Shown here: positions 45,372 through 53,786 of the stretch, piece after piece
How the letters are laid out: every line of letters starts with the position of its first letter
Numbering within the stretch: position 1 is the stretch's first letter
Source of the DNA: Ferrovibrio xuzhouensis
GTDB lineage: Bacteria; Pseudomonadota; Alphaproteobacteria; Ferrovibrionales; Ferrovibrionaceae
Reading direction: 5' to 3'
Assembly (NCBI RefSeq): GCF_042648965.1
Contig: NZ_JBHRYJ010000002.1
Location: 1-64,000 of the forward strand
DNA length: 64,000 nucleotides
Translations under genes and position numbers: made by a program
Notes under the pieces: model-generated
Told to the model about the DNA's origin: nothing
Database searches by the model: none
Seen by the model: only the letters and a program-made list of their open reading frames with translations

Positions 45372-46154
45372 CTAGCCGGCGGTGTGGGTTTCCAGCCAGT
45401 CGGCGACGATGCCGATGACGTCGGCTTCCTTCGGTTCGCCGAAGATGAAATGCCCGAGCCCGGCAATCTCGCGATAGACCGCATGGCCGCGATAGCGGCC
45501 GGCAACGGCGCGGCAGGTCGCCGCCGGGGTGACCCGGTCGTCGTCGCCCGACAGCACCAGCAGCGGAATCTTCACGCGATGCGCCGACACATGGCTGCCG
45601 GCATGCCAGTCCATCCACCACAGCAGCATCTCGAACAGCGCATGGCCGGATTCCGGCACCAGGCGGGCGAAGATGTCGCGCTGGCGCGCCGGCGGCACGC
45701 GCACCAGCGAATATTCCGCCGCCATGGCGAAGTCCGGCGCCAGCGCCTTGTGCCACAGGCTGCCGGTCTTCATCAGCAGGCCGGCCGGGCCGGCGACCTC
45801 GCCGAGGCTGTGCGGCAGCAGGCCCCAGGGTGCCACCGGCGCCAGCAGCACGGCGGCGCGCGCCAGCCCGCGGGCGGCAAGCTGCTGTGCCAGCAGGCCG
45901 CCCATGGAGTGGCCGACCAGCACCGGCTGCTGCGGCAGGCGGGCGATCTCGTCCTCGAGGAAGCGGCGGTAATCGGCGAGCCGCTGGTTGTGCAGCTCGG
46001 GGTGCGGCGGCTGGCCGGCGAAGCTGCTGCCGTGGAAAGGCAGGTCCGGCGCATGGGTGCGCCAGCCGCGGCGGCTGAGCTCGGCGCGCAGCGGCTCGAA
46101 CATCCAGCCGCCGACGAAGGCACCATGCAGCAGGACGATGTCGCCGCGGCTCAT
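45372..46154 (-). CDS. Alpha/beta hydrolase
   Basis: The 260-residue protein has 'DIVLLHGAFVGGWMFEPLRA' (oxyanion region), the nucleophile elbow 'VLVGHSMGGLLAQQLAARGL' with Ser in G-H-S-M-G, an acid in 'LLVLSGDDDRVTP' and the His in 'IAGLGHFIFGEPKE'. It starts 2 bp after the rppH stop, so it is co-transcribed with rppH. Substrate unknown. Confidence 0.88.
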   Translation of the reverse strand: MSRGDIVLLHGAFVGGWMFEPLRAELSRRGWRTHAPDLPFHGSSFAGQPPHPELHNQRLADYRRFLEDEIARLPQQPVLVGHSMGGLLAQQLAARGLARAAVLLAPVAPWGLLPHSLGEVAGPAGLLMKTGSLWHKALAPDFAMAAEYSLVRVPPARQRDIFARLVPESGHALFEMLLWWMDWHAGSHVSAHRVKIPLLVLSGDDDRVTPAATCRAVAGRYRGHAVYREIAGLGHFIFGEPKEADVIGIVADWLETHTAG

Positions 46155-46156
46155 GC

Positions 46157-46648
46157 TTACGTGCGCACGCGGTCGGCGAATTCGGCGACGATCATCTCGT
46201 AGATCGGCCGCTTGAACGGCACGATGATGTCGGGCAGCGAGCGGAACGGCGCCCAGCGCCAGGCGTTGAACTCGGGATGTTCGGTGGCAATGTTGATGTC
46301 GCTGTCGCGGCCCTTGAAGCGGGCGAGGTACCATTTCTGGCGCTGCCCGCGATAGCGGCCCCGCCACACCTTGTCGGCGAGATCAGGCGGCAGGTCGTAG
46401 GACAGCCAGCCGCGGCTTTCGGCGATCACCTCGGCCTGTTCCGGCGCGACGCCGATCTCCTCGCCCATTTCACGGATCACCGCCGTCAGCGGATCCTCGC
46501 CGGGATCGATGCCGCCCTGCGGCATCTGCCAGGCTTCCGCGGTCTGGTCGATGCGCCGGGCGACAAAGACGAGGTCGTCGGCATTGAGCAGCGCGATGCC
46601 GACGCCCTCGCGATAGGGACGGGCATCGACGGGCGGCAGCGAACTCAT
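46157..46648 (-). CDS. rppH: RNA pyrophosphohydrolase
   Basis: RppH removes pyrophosphate from mRNA 5' ends, starting decay. The 163-residue protein has 'REGVGIALLNADDLVFVARR', then a complete Nudix box at 45-67 ('GGIDPGEDPLTAVIREMGEE' then IGV) and 'GQRQKWYLARFKG', typical of RppH. It heads a pair with the hydrolase gene, downstream of the rsfS-to-yibQ gene run. Confidence 0.95.
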   Translation of the reverse strand: MSSLPPVDARPYREGVGIALLNADDLVFVARRIDQTAEAWQMPQGGIDPGEDPLTAVIREMGEEIGVAPEQAEVIAESRGWLSYDLPPDLADKVWRGRYRGQRQKWYLARFKGRDSDINIATEHPEFNAWRWAPFRSLPDIIVPFKRPIYEMIVAEFADRVRT

Positions 46649-46700
46649 GGGGCAGGCAACTCCGGGTCAGCGGACGGAAGCGGGCGGCGGATCAGTACGC

Positions 46701-46733
46701 CGGTATTGTTTCGGTATTGCGGCGTTATTGCGG
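46701..46733 (+). repeat. Three 11-bp tandem repeats across a stop codon
   Basis: Units cggtattgttt, cggtattgcgg and cgttattgcgg run from 46701 to 46733 and span the TAA of the yibQ-like gene (46725-46727). The period (11) is not a multiple of three. Confidence 0.7.
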
Positions 46734-48083
46734 CGTCTGCCGGTTGGCGATGGCCGAGACCGGCACGAGGTCGAAGCCTTTGGCATTCAGCGTGCCGGTC
46801 CAGGCCAGCAGGCGGTCCAGCGTGATCGGATAGGGCCGCGCCGACCCGACGGCGACGCCGCCGACCCGCGCGGTGCGCTCCAGTTCCTCGAGCCGCGCCT
46901 CGATCAGGTCGCCGACCGGCTGCTGGTCGATCTGCCGGTTGCTGTAGGCATAGACGCCGCCGGCCTCGCGCACCACGCGGGCGGCCACGCTTTTCGGCGC
47001 CGTGCGGATGTCGACGAACATCAGGCCGCGCGCCTTCAGCCGCTCGGCGACGAAGCCCATGTGATCGGGCGACGAGGTATATTTGCTGCCCATCAGGTTG
47101 GCGAAGCCGATGTAGCCGCTGGCGCGCGACAGCGCCCAGTCGAGCCGGCGGATATTCTCGTCCTCGTTCAGCGAGGTCAGCAGCGTATAGGGGCCGGGAT
47201 CGCTGGACGGATAGTCGAAGGGCTCCATCGGCAGGTCGAGCAGCGCTTCATGGCCGATGGTACGCGCGCGTTCGACCATCGGCTTCAGGTCCTGCGCATA
47301 GGGATTGAAGGAAAAGCTGATCTCCGGCGGCAGGCGCTCGGCGGCCAGCAGGGTGAGCTGCTGGTTCAGCCCCATGTCATGCAGCACGATGGCGATGCGC
47401 GGCCGTGTCGCCGGCGCGGTGACGGGCCGGGCATAGGCCGTCCACGGCTGGCGGCCGTCACTGCCGATCTTCGGCACCGGACCGCGCGGCGTCAGTTCGG
47501 TCAGCATCGGATCGGGCGCCACCAGCAGACCGCTGGGCAGCCGGCCGACATCGGGCGGCGGCGCCTTGACGGCGGCCTTCTGCTCGGGTGCGAGGCGCGC
47601 TTCCGGCGGCAGGGTCAGGCGGGTGACGCCGATCACCACCTCGGAGCCGGGCAGGAACGGCAGCGACTGTCCGGTGGTGACCAGCCAGCCGCCGGCGCCG
47701 GCCAGCAGCAGCAGCACGCAGGTCCAGGCGCCCAGCAGCATCCGCCGGTTTACCGCGCCGAGATCGCCGCGCAGGAAGGGCGGCCAGAAGATGTAGCCGA
47801 GGTAGCGGAACAGCTTGTGCTTGAAGCCCTCGCGGCGCGGCGGCGCGGCCGGTGCCGCGGGCGTCTCGTCTTCGTCGCCGGTGATGGTCCGGATCAGGTC
47901 GGCATCGTCGTCGCCCGCGCCGTCATCCGCCATCGCCGTGGTCATCGCCGCCGCGAAGGATTCCTCCGCGGCGGGTTTGCTCTTGCGGCGGCGGCCGAAC
48001 AGCCGGCCGAACAGGCCGCGCCTGCCGGCCGCTGCCGGCGCAGCGCGGTCGTCGGGATCGGCATGCAGGTCACTGTCGGCCAT
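46725..48083 (-). CDS. Divergent polysaccharide deacetylase family protein (YibQ-like)
   Basis: The 452-residue protein has a basic/acidic cytoplasmic N-terminus (about 1-110), one membrane helix (LLGAWTCVLLLLAGAGGWLV), a Pro-rich linker and a periplasmic deacetylase-like domain: 'RIAIVLHDMGLNQQLTLLAA', 'ISFSFNPYAQDLKPMVERAR', 'ALLDLPMEPFDYPSSDPGPY', 'MFVDIRTAPKSVA'. It belongs to the YibQ/DUF610 group whose genes follow envC and ctpA. In canonical members the domain lacks some deacetylase metal ligands, so activity is uncertain. Confidence 0.9.
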   Translation of the reverse strand: MADSDLHADPDDRAAPAAAGRRGLFGRLFGRRRKSKPAAEESFAAAMTTAMADDGAGDDDADLIRTITGDEDETPAAPAAPPRREGFKHKLFRYLGYIFWPPFLRGDLGAVNRRMLLGAWTCVLLLLAGAGGWLVTTGQSLPFLPGSEVVIGVTRLTLPPEARLAPEQKAAVKAPPPDVGRLPSGLLVAPDPMLTELTPRGPVPKIGSDGRQPWTAYARPVTAPATRPRIAIVLHDMGLNQQLTLLAAERLPPEISFSFNPYAQDLKPMVERARTIGHEALLDLPMEPFDYPSSDPGPYTLLTSLNEDENIRRLDWALSRASGYIGFANLMGSKYTSSPDHMGFVAERLKARGLMFVDIRTAPKSVAARVVREAGGVYAYSNRQIDQQPVGDLIEARLEELERTARVGGVAVGSARPYPITLDRLLAWTGTLNAKGFDLVPVSAIANRQTPQ

Positions 48084-48133
48084 GGCGGCGTCCGTGCATG
48101 TCGTCCGCCCGCGGCTTCACGTGCCGGCGGCCG

Positions 48134-49441
48134 TTATTTCTTGGCCGTCGGCTTGGGCGGGGCGCGCAGCACTTCGAGCGCCGCCTGCAGCACGACGTCG
48201 GGACTGTCCTTGCCCGGCATGGCAGCCTGCGGCGCCTTGTCGTCGGCCGCCGGCGCCTTGTCGGTCTCATCCGAGGTATCGTGCTTGTCGGTCAGCTCGC
48301 GCCGCGCCTTCAGCGCCGCGGCGATCAGATGGTCGCGCTCGTTCCAGGCCTCGACATCGGGGGTGATGCCGACCTTGTCGATCGACCGGCCCGACGGCGT
48401 GAAATAGCCGGCGGTGGTGATCTTCATGCCGCCGAACTCGCCGAGCGGGATCATGGTCTGCACCAGGCCTTTGCCGAAGGTGGTGTTGCCGACGATGATC
48501 GCGCGGTGATGGTCCTGCAGCGCGCCGGAGACGATCTCTGAAGCAGATGCCGTACCGCCATTCACAAGCACGGCGATCGGCTTGCCGTCGGCGATATCGC
48601 CGCGCTTGGCGTTGTAGCGCTGGCCTTCCTCGGCATTCGGCCGCAGCGACCGGGTCGAGACGATCTCGCCCTGGTTCAGGAAGGCGTCAGAGACCGAGAT
48701 CGCCTGGTCGAGCAGGCCGCCCGGATTCTCGCGCAGGTCGATGATGTAGCCCTTCAGCGCCGGGCCCATCTCGGTCTTCAGCTTGTCGATGGCCGCCGTC
48801 ATGTCCTGGGTGGTGTGTTCGTTGAACGAGGTGATGCGCACATAGGCGAACTCGCCCTCGCGATGCGAGCGGACCACCTGGGTCTTGATCACCGCGCGGG
48901 TCAGCTTGACGTCGAAGATCTTGGCGCTGGCGTCCACGCCGCGGCGCACGGTCAGCACGATGCTGGTGTTGGGGGCGCCGCGCATCTTCTCGATGGCTTC
49001 CTGCAGCGGCTTGCCCATTACCGGCGCACCGTCGAGATGGGTGATCAGGTCGCCCGGCAGCAGGCCGGCCTTCTGCGCCGGCGTATCGTCGATCGGCGAC
49101 ACCACCTTCACGAGACCATTCTCCTGGGTAACCTCGATGCCGAGACCGCCGAATTCGCCGCGGGTCTGCACGCGCGCTTCCTGGAAGCTGCGCGGCGGCA
49201 TGTAGACCGAATACGGATCGAGCGAGGCGAGCATGCCGTTGATGGCCGCCTCCATCAGGTCGTCGTCCTTGGTCTCTTTGTAATAGTCGTTGCGGACGCG
49301 CTCGAAGATCTCGCCGAACAGGTTGAGCTGGCGATAGGTCTCGTTGTCCTGCAGCGTGCCGACCTTGCTCGGCGCCGCGAACAGGGCCACGGAGCCCATC
49401 AATGCGAAGGCACAGACGCCGCCGAGTAAAAAGTTGCGCAT
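48134..49441 (-). CDS. ctpA: Carboxy-terminal processing protease (S41 family)
   Basis: The 435-residue periplasmic protease has a signal peptide (about 1-23), a PDZ domain at about 95-170 ('FGGLGIEVTQENGLVKVVSP', 'GLLPGDLITHLDGAPV') and an S41 core with the catalytic Ser near 301 in 'VLVNGGTASASEIVSGALQD' and Lys near 324 in 'NTTFGKGLVQTMIPL'. Such proteases process or degrade envelope proteins. A Lys/Asp-rich tail follows. It overlaps the EnvC-like gene by 1 bp. Confidence 0.95.
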   Translation of the reverse strand: MRNFLLGGVCAFALMGSVALFAAPSKVGTLQDNETYRQLNLFGEIFERVRNDYYKETKDDDLMEAAINGMLASLDPYSVYMPPRSFQEARVQTRGEFGGLGIEVTQENGLVKVVSPIDDTPAQKAGLLPGDLITHLDGAPVMGKPLQEAIEKMRGAPNTSIVLTVRRGVDASAKIFDVKLTRAVIKTQVVRSHREGEFAYVRITSFNEHTTQDMTAAIDKLKTEMGPALKGYIIDLRENPGGLLDQAISVSDAFLNQGEIVSTRSLRPNAEEGQRYNAKRGDIADGKPIAVLVNGGTASASEIVSGALQDHHRAIIVGNTTFGKGLVQTMIPLGEFGGMKITTAGYFTPSGRSIDKVGITPDVEAWNERDHLIAAALKARRELTDKHDTSDETDKAPAADDKAPQAAMPGKDSPDVVLQAALEVLRAPPKPTAKK

Positions 49442-50754
49442 CAGCCGCTTACCTTTCTGTCGCCCGAGGCCAGCCAGGGCAGCGGATTGACCGGCTCGCC
49501 CTTGCGCCTCAGTTCGAGATACAGGACCGGCTTCTCGCCCGTCCCTGACGCCCCGGCCTGGGCCTGCCCTGCCTGGACCGGTCCAGCCGGGGCAGCACTC
49601 ATCTGGCCGACCGGTTCACCGGCCAGAACCCACTGACCGACCGAACGGTCTATCCGCCCGAAGCCGGCCAATAAGCTATGATATCCACCGCCATGCGCGA
49701 TTATCAAGAGTTGCCCGTAGCCGCGGAAGGGGCCGGCGAACATCACTTTCCCGTCAGCGGGGGCCACCACCTGGGCGCCGGAGCGGGTTTCGATGCGGAT
49801 TCCGCGTAACGGCAATCCGTTTTCATCGGTCTGGCCGAACCTGGAAACAATATGACCGCGGGCCGGCAGGGCGGCGCTGCCGTCCAGCGCTGCATAAGAA
49901 TCGGGCGGCTCGCGACCGGCGGGTTTTGCCGGAGTGGCGCGATTGCGCGCCTCGGCGGCCCGGCGTTCCTGGTCGCGGCGCTCCTGTTCCATCAGCCGGT
50001 CGACCAGGGCGCGCAGGTCTTTCGCCTGTGCCGCCAGCTTGTCGCTGCGCTCGCGCTCGGTGGTGCGCTCGCCGGCGGTCTGCTCGGCGGCGGCATTGGT
50101 CTGCGCCTGCATGAATTCCAGTTCGCGGCGTTCCTGGTCGAGCCGGGCGATGGCGGCGCCGAGCTTTTCCTGCTGGCTTGCGACACCCTGTCGCAGCCGG
50201 GTCAGCCGGGTCAGTTCGTCGCGCAGTTTCGCGGCGCGGCTTTCGATCTCGGGGATCAGCGCCGCCATCAGCTGGCTGGCGCGCACCATGTCGAGCGCCG
50301 AGCCCGGCGCCAGCACCATGGCCTCCGGCGGCTGGCGGCTGAGGCGGGCCAGGCTGGCCAGCGTCTCGCCCAGTTCGGCGCGGCGGGCATCCAGCGCGGT
50401 CTGCGCGGTTTTCTCCTCGGCCAGCAGGCCGGCCAGCTTGTCCTCGGTGGCGGTGACCAGGTCTTCCTGGGTCTGCAACTTGCGGGCGGCGACCACCAGT
50501 TTCCGTTGCAGGTCGCGCTGCTGCTGCGCCAGCTTGGCGGCTTCCTGGGCCAGGCCGCGTTCGCGGTTACGGCTTTCCTGCAGCTGCTTCTGCACGTCCT
50601 GCAACTGCTGCTGCGGCGCCGGCTGGTCGGCCCGGGCGGTAAGCGGCAGGACGGCCGTCGGCAGGGCGGCGAGCAGCAGGATCAGTGCCGCCCGGTTGCG
50701 CAACAAAGGCGGCTTACGCAAGGCGGCGCGCGCTGCCCTTCGCGGTGGCTGCAC
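49441..50754 (-). CDS. envC: EnvC-like murein hydrolase activator (degenerate M23)
   Basis: The 437-residue protein has an N-terminal signal region, a long coiled coil (about 45-270) and a C-terminal LytM/M23 domain with 'IVSRFGQTDENGLPLRGIRI', 'VVAPADGKVMFAGPFRGYGQ' and 'LYLELRRKGEPVNPLPWL'. The usual zinc ligands (H-x-G-x-D and H-x-H) are absent, as in EnvC, which activates amidases at the septum. GTG 50754 gives a 41-bp overlap with gpmI; TTG codons at 50706 and 50703 are alternatives and none has a clear ribosome site. Confidence 0.87.
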   Translation of the reverse strand: MQPPRRAARAALRKPPLLRNRAALILLLAALPTAVLPLTARADQPAPQQQLQDVQKQLQESRNRERGLAQEAAKLAQQQRDLQRKLVVAARKLQTQEDLVTATEDKLAGLLAEEKTAQTALDARRAELGETLASLARLSRQPPEAMVLAPGSALDMVRASQLMAALIPEIESRAAKLRDELTRLTRLRQGVASQQEKLGAAIARLDQERRELEFMQAQTNAAAEQTAGERTTERERSDKLAAQAKDLRALVDRLMEQERRDQERRAAEARNRATPAKPAGREPPDSYAALDGSAALPARGHIVSRFGQTDENGLPLRGIRIETRSGAQVVAPADGKVMFAGPFRGYGQLLIIAHGGGYHSLLAGFGRIDRSVGQWVLAGEPVGQMSAAPAGPVQAGQAQAGASGTGEKPVLYLELRRKGEPVNPLPWLASGDRKVSG

Positions 50755-52297
50755 CGGGCTGCGCGAGATTGTGTCCGGTCATCGCGGCGGGCTGGGGCAG
50801 GCCGAGGAAATGCAGCAGGGTCGGCGCGATGTCGCACAGCCGGCCGTCGTTGAGGCCATAGCCGTCGCTGCGCGGGCCGACCAGCAGGGCCGGGACCAGA
50901 TTCGTCGTATGCTGGGTATGCGCCTGCCCGGTGGCGGGATCGCGCATCTCTTCCAGGTTGCCATGGTCGGCGGTCACCAGCATGACGCCATCGGCCTCTG
51001 CCACTGCCTGCTCCAGCCGGCCGAGCGCGGCGTCGATGGTCTCGGCCGCCGTGATCGCGGCGGGCAGCGAGCCGGTATGGCCGACCATGTCGGGATTGGC
51101 GAAATTGGCGATGATCAGGTCGTATTTGCCGGACGTAATCGCCGCCACCAGCTTGTCGGTCAGTTCCGGCGCCGACATTTCCGGCTGTAGGTCATAGGTC
51201 GCCACCTTCGGCGAAGGCACCAGGATGCGGTCCTCGCCGGCAAACGGCTGCTCCTCGCCACCGTTCATGAAGAAGGTGACATGGGCGTATTTCTCGGTCT
51301 CGGCGATGCGCAGCTGGGTACGGCCGGCCTTGGCGAGCGTCTCGCCGAGCGTGTCGGGATAGCTGGCCGGCGCATAGGCGGTGACGAGGAAGGGATTGAG
51401 CGCGGTCGAGTATTCGGTCAGGCCGACGGCCCCGGCGAATGTCACCAGCCGCGCCCGGTCGAAGCCGTCGAAATGCGGATCGAGCAGGGCGGTGAGGATC
51501 TCGCGGGCGCGGTCGGCGCGGAAATTCGCCATCAGCAGGCCGTCGCCGTCCTGCATGCCGGCAAAACCGTCGATGGCTGTGGGCAGGACGAATTCATCGG
51601 ATTTCTCGGCGACATAGGACTGCTCGACGGCCGCCTCGGCGGTCGCGGCCGTCTCGCCCCCGGCATCGGTCAGCGCGGCATAGGCCAGCGCGACGCGCTC
51701 CCAGCGCTTGTCGCGGTCCATGGCATAGAAACGGCCGGACAGCGTGGCAAAACGGATGCCGTCGGTGCCGGCGATGGCTTTGCGGAAATCGGCAAGATAC
51801 TCCAGCGCGCTTTTCGGCGGCGTGTCGCGGCCGTCGGTGAAGGCATGGATCAGCACCTGCACGCCCGCCGCCGCAAAGATCTTCGCCACCGCGGCCATAT
51901 GGTCCTGGTGCGAATGCACGCCGCCCGGCGACAGCAGGCCGAGCAGGTGCAGCGCGCCGCCGCTCTGCTTCAGCTTCGCGATCAGGCCGGTGATGGCGGG
52001 ATTGCCTGCCAGGCTGCCATCGGCAACGGCATTGTCGAGCCGGCCGAGGTCCGGCACGGCGATGCGGCCGGCGCCGATATTCATGTGGCCGACCTCGGAA
52101 TTGCCCATCTGGCCGTCCGGCAGGCCGACATCGCGACCCGAGGTGCCGATGCGGGCGAAGGGGCGGGTTTCCAGCAGGCGGCGATAGTTCGGCAGCCGCG
52201 CCTGGGCCAGCGCGTTGTCGGTCGGGTCGTCGCGCAGGCCCCAGCCATCGAGGATGCAGAGGATGACGGGCGTCTTGGCGTCGGCGGTCTGGGTCAT
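50714..52297 (-). CDS. gpmI: 2,3-bisphosphoglycerate-independent phosphoglycerate mutase
   Basis: GpmI interconverts 3- and 2-phosphoglycerate using two Mn ions. The 527-residue protein has 'VILCILDGWGLRDD', the phospho-Ser67 in 'GQMGNSEVGHMNIGAG', 'HAFTDGRDTPPKSALEYLAD', 'FRADRAREI', 'IIANFANPDMVGHTG' and 'VTADHGNLEEM', so both metal sites are complete. It lies 144 bp after rlmH on the same strand and overlaps the envC-like gene. Confidence 0.97.
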   Translation of the reverse strand: MTQTADAKTPVILCILDGWGLRDDPTDNALAQARLPNYRRLLETRPFARIGTSGRDVGLPDGQMGNSEVGHMNIGAGRIAVPDLGRLDNAVADGSLAGNPAITGLIAKLKQSGGALHLLGLLSPGGVHSHQDHMAAVAKIFAAAGVQVLIHAFTDGRDTPPKSALEYLADFRKAIAGTDGIRFATLSGRFYAMDRDKRWERVALAYAALTDAGGETAATAEAAVEQSYVAEKSDEFVLPTAIDGFAGMQDGDGLLMANFRADRAREILTALLDPHFDGFDRARLVTFAGAVGLTEYSTALNPFLVTAYAPASYPDTLGETLAKAGRTQLRIAETEKYAHVTFFMNGGEEQPFAGEDRILVPSPKVATYDLQPEMSAPELTDKLVAAITSGKYDLIIANFANPDMVGHTGSLPAAITAAETIDAALGRLEQAVAEADGVMLVTADHGNLEEMRDPATGQAHTQHTTNLVPALLVGPRSDGYGLNDGRLCDIAPTLLHFLGLPQPAAMTGHNLAQPGAATAKGSARRLA

Positions 52298-52441
52298 GGG
52301 TGCGGCGGTGTCACGGAAAGGGCGGAAAATTCAGGTCTCTAGATAGCGCATGCCGGTGTCGCCGTCACGCCGGGCTTTCCGGTCGCAGTGATCGATTCCG
52401 GCGATTTTCCCGCAGAACCGGGGCGATTCGATCCCCGGCCA

Positions 52442-52912
52442 TCAGTCGCGATGATAGGGGTGGCCGGTCTGCAAGCTCCAGGCCCGGTACAGCTGTTCCA
52501 GCAGCAGCACCCTTGCCAGCAAATGCGGCCATGTCATGGCGGACAGCGACAGGGCCAGGCGGGCTTTCGCCAGCAGTTCCGGGGCAAGGCCGTCGGCGCC
52601 GCCGATCAGGAAGGCGATTTCCTGCTCGCCGCCATCGCGCCAGCCGGCCAGGGTCTCGGCGAATTTGCGGCTGGTCAGGCTCTTGCCGTGTTCGTCCAGC
52701 GCGACGATCACGGCGCCTTTCGGCAGGGCGGCCAGCAGCAGCTCGCCCTCGCGGGTCTTGCGCTCGGCGGCGCTGCCGCCCTGCTTGCGGTCCTCGACCT
52801 CTTTCACCGTCACCGGCCAGGGCAGGCGGGCGCGATAGTCTTCCAGCAGGCTCTGGGCCGCGTCATGCTTGGCGCGGCCGGCCCGGCCGACGCAGGCAAT
52901 GGTGATCTTCAT
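52442..52912 (-). CDS. rlmH: 23S rRNA (pseudouridine1915-N3)-methyltransferase
   Basis: RlmH methylates pseudouridine 1915 in helix 69 of 70S ribosomes. The 156-residue SPOUT protein starts 'MKITIACVGRAGRAKHDAAQ' and has 'IVALDEHGKSLTSRKFAETL', 'EIAFLIGGADGLAPEL' (knot) and 'RVLLLEQLYRAWSLQTGHPY', close to the family ending H/S-P-Y-H. It follows rsfS by 58 bp, the usual order. Confidence 0.96.
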   Translation of the reverse strand: MKITIACVGRAGRAKHDAAQSLLEDYRARLPWPVTVKEVEDRKQGGSAAERKTREGELLLAALPKGAVIVALDEHGKSLTSRKFAETLAGWRDGGEQEIAFLIGGADGLAPELLAKARLALSLSAMTWPHLLARVLLLEQLYRAWSLQTGHPYHRD

Positions 52913-52970
52913 GGGGCGATTTTCATCGCCCCGGTCTGGCCGATATACCTGACCTGGGGCGATGCTTTCG

Positions 52971-53627
52971 TCAGGCCGCGGCCGGTTCCGGAATCGTCGC
53001 GCCCCACATCTTTTCCAGATTGTAGAAGCCGCGCACATCCGGGCGGAACAGGTGCACCACGATGTCGCCGGTATCGATCAGCACCCAGTCGCCGACCGCC
53101 TTGCCCTCGGCCTTCAGCTTGCGGCCGACGGTGGCGCTGACCCGCTCGACCAGATGCTCGGCCATGGCCGCGACCTGGCGCGACGAGCGGCCCGACGCGA
53201 TCACCAGGTAATCGGCGACCGACGACTTGCCGGTCAGGTCGATCGACACGATGTCCTCGGCCTTGTCGTCGTCCAGCGATTTCAGGATCAGCTTGTGCAG
53301 CTTCTGCACTTCGGCGGGGATGCTCGACTTTTTCGGTTCGGGCTGTTTCGCGGCCTTTGGCTTTGCGGCGGTCCTGGCCGTCACCTTGGCCGTCTTGGTG
53401 ACCTTGGTGGTCACGGTCTTCGCCGGAACCTTCTTGGCGGATGTCTTCTTGGCCGGAACCTTCTTGGCCGGAACCTTCTTGGCCGGGGTCTTCTTGACCG
53501 CTGCCGTCTTGACCGGGGCCTTTTTGGCGGCCGGCTTGCTCTTTACTGCGCCTTTTGCGGTTTTGGCGGCCTTGGGCTTGGACCCTGCGGTCGCGGCAGC
53601 GCGTTTGCGCGTCGTCGTGGTTGCGAT
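52971..53627 (-). CDS. rsfS: Ribosome silencing factor RsfS with Lys/Ala-rich N-terminal extension
   Basis: RsfS binds L14 on the large subunit and blocks subunit joining. The core (last 115 residues) has 'LILKSLDDDKAEDIVSIDLT', 'SVADYLVIASGRSSRQVAAM', 'GDWVLIDTGDIVVHLFRPDV'. The only standard start near it is GTG 53414 (147 residues) with no good ribosome site. In frame, 71 codons upstream, AUC 53627 follows GAGGAGGG with 7-nt spacing and gives 218 residues beginning (M)ATTTTRKRAAATAG, then AKKVP-type repeats. No ATG, GTG or TTG exists between the upstream stop and GTG 53414. Confidence 0.8.
   Translation of the reverse strand: MATTTTRKRAAATAGSKPKAAKTAKGAVKSKPAAKKAPVKTAAVKKTPAKKVPAKKVPAKKTSAKKVPAKTVTTKVTKTAKVTARTAAKPKAAKQPEPKKSSIPAEVQKLHKLILKSLDDDKAEDIVSIDLTGKSSVADYLVIASGRSSRQVAAMAEHLVERVSATVGRKLKAEGKAVGDWVLIDTGDIVVHLFRPDVRGFYNLEKMWGATIPEPAAA
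53423..53527 (-). repeat. Seven 15-bp repeats encoding AKKVP-like pentapeptides
   Basis: Seven units of 15 bp (consensus ccggaaccttcttgg on the plus strand) at 53423, 53438, 53453, 53468, 53483, 53498 and 53513 encode the pentapeptide run of the RsfS N-terminal extension. Units 1, 3 and 4 are identical. Confidence 0.85.
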
Positions 53628-53786
53628 GGCTAGACCCTCCTCGATTGCACCCCGATCCGGGGCAGCGGGGCCGTGCCCGAATCGGAGCCAGTCTACCCCG
53701 ACTCGGGTTTACCGACAATTACAGCCTGATGAATCCTGCCGGCTGTGGCCGGCCAGTCACAGGCTGGCGGGGCACAGGCTGGCAGG

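Noticed and set aside
52909..53718. A 269-residue Gln/Gly/Asp-repeat protein on the minus strand
   Set aside because: It is the alternative frame of the 15-bp rsfS repeats and runs into rlmH's upstream region; the RsfS frame explains the repeats better.
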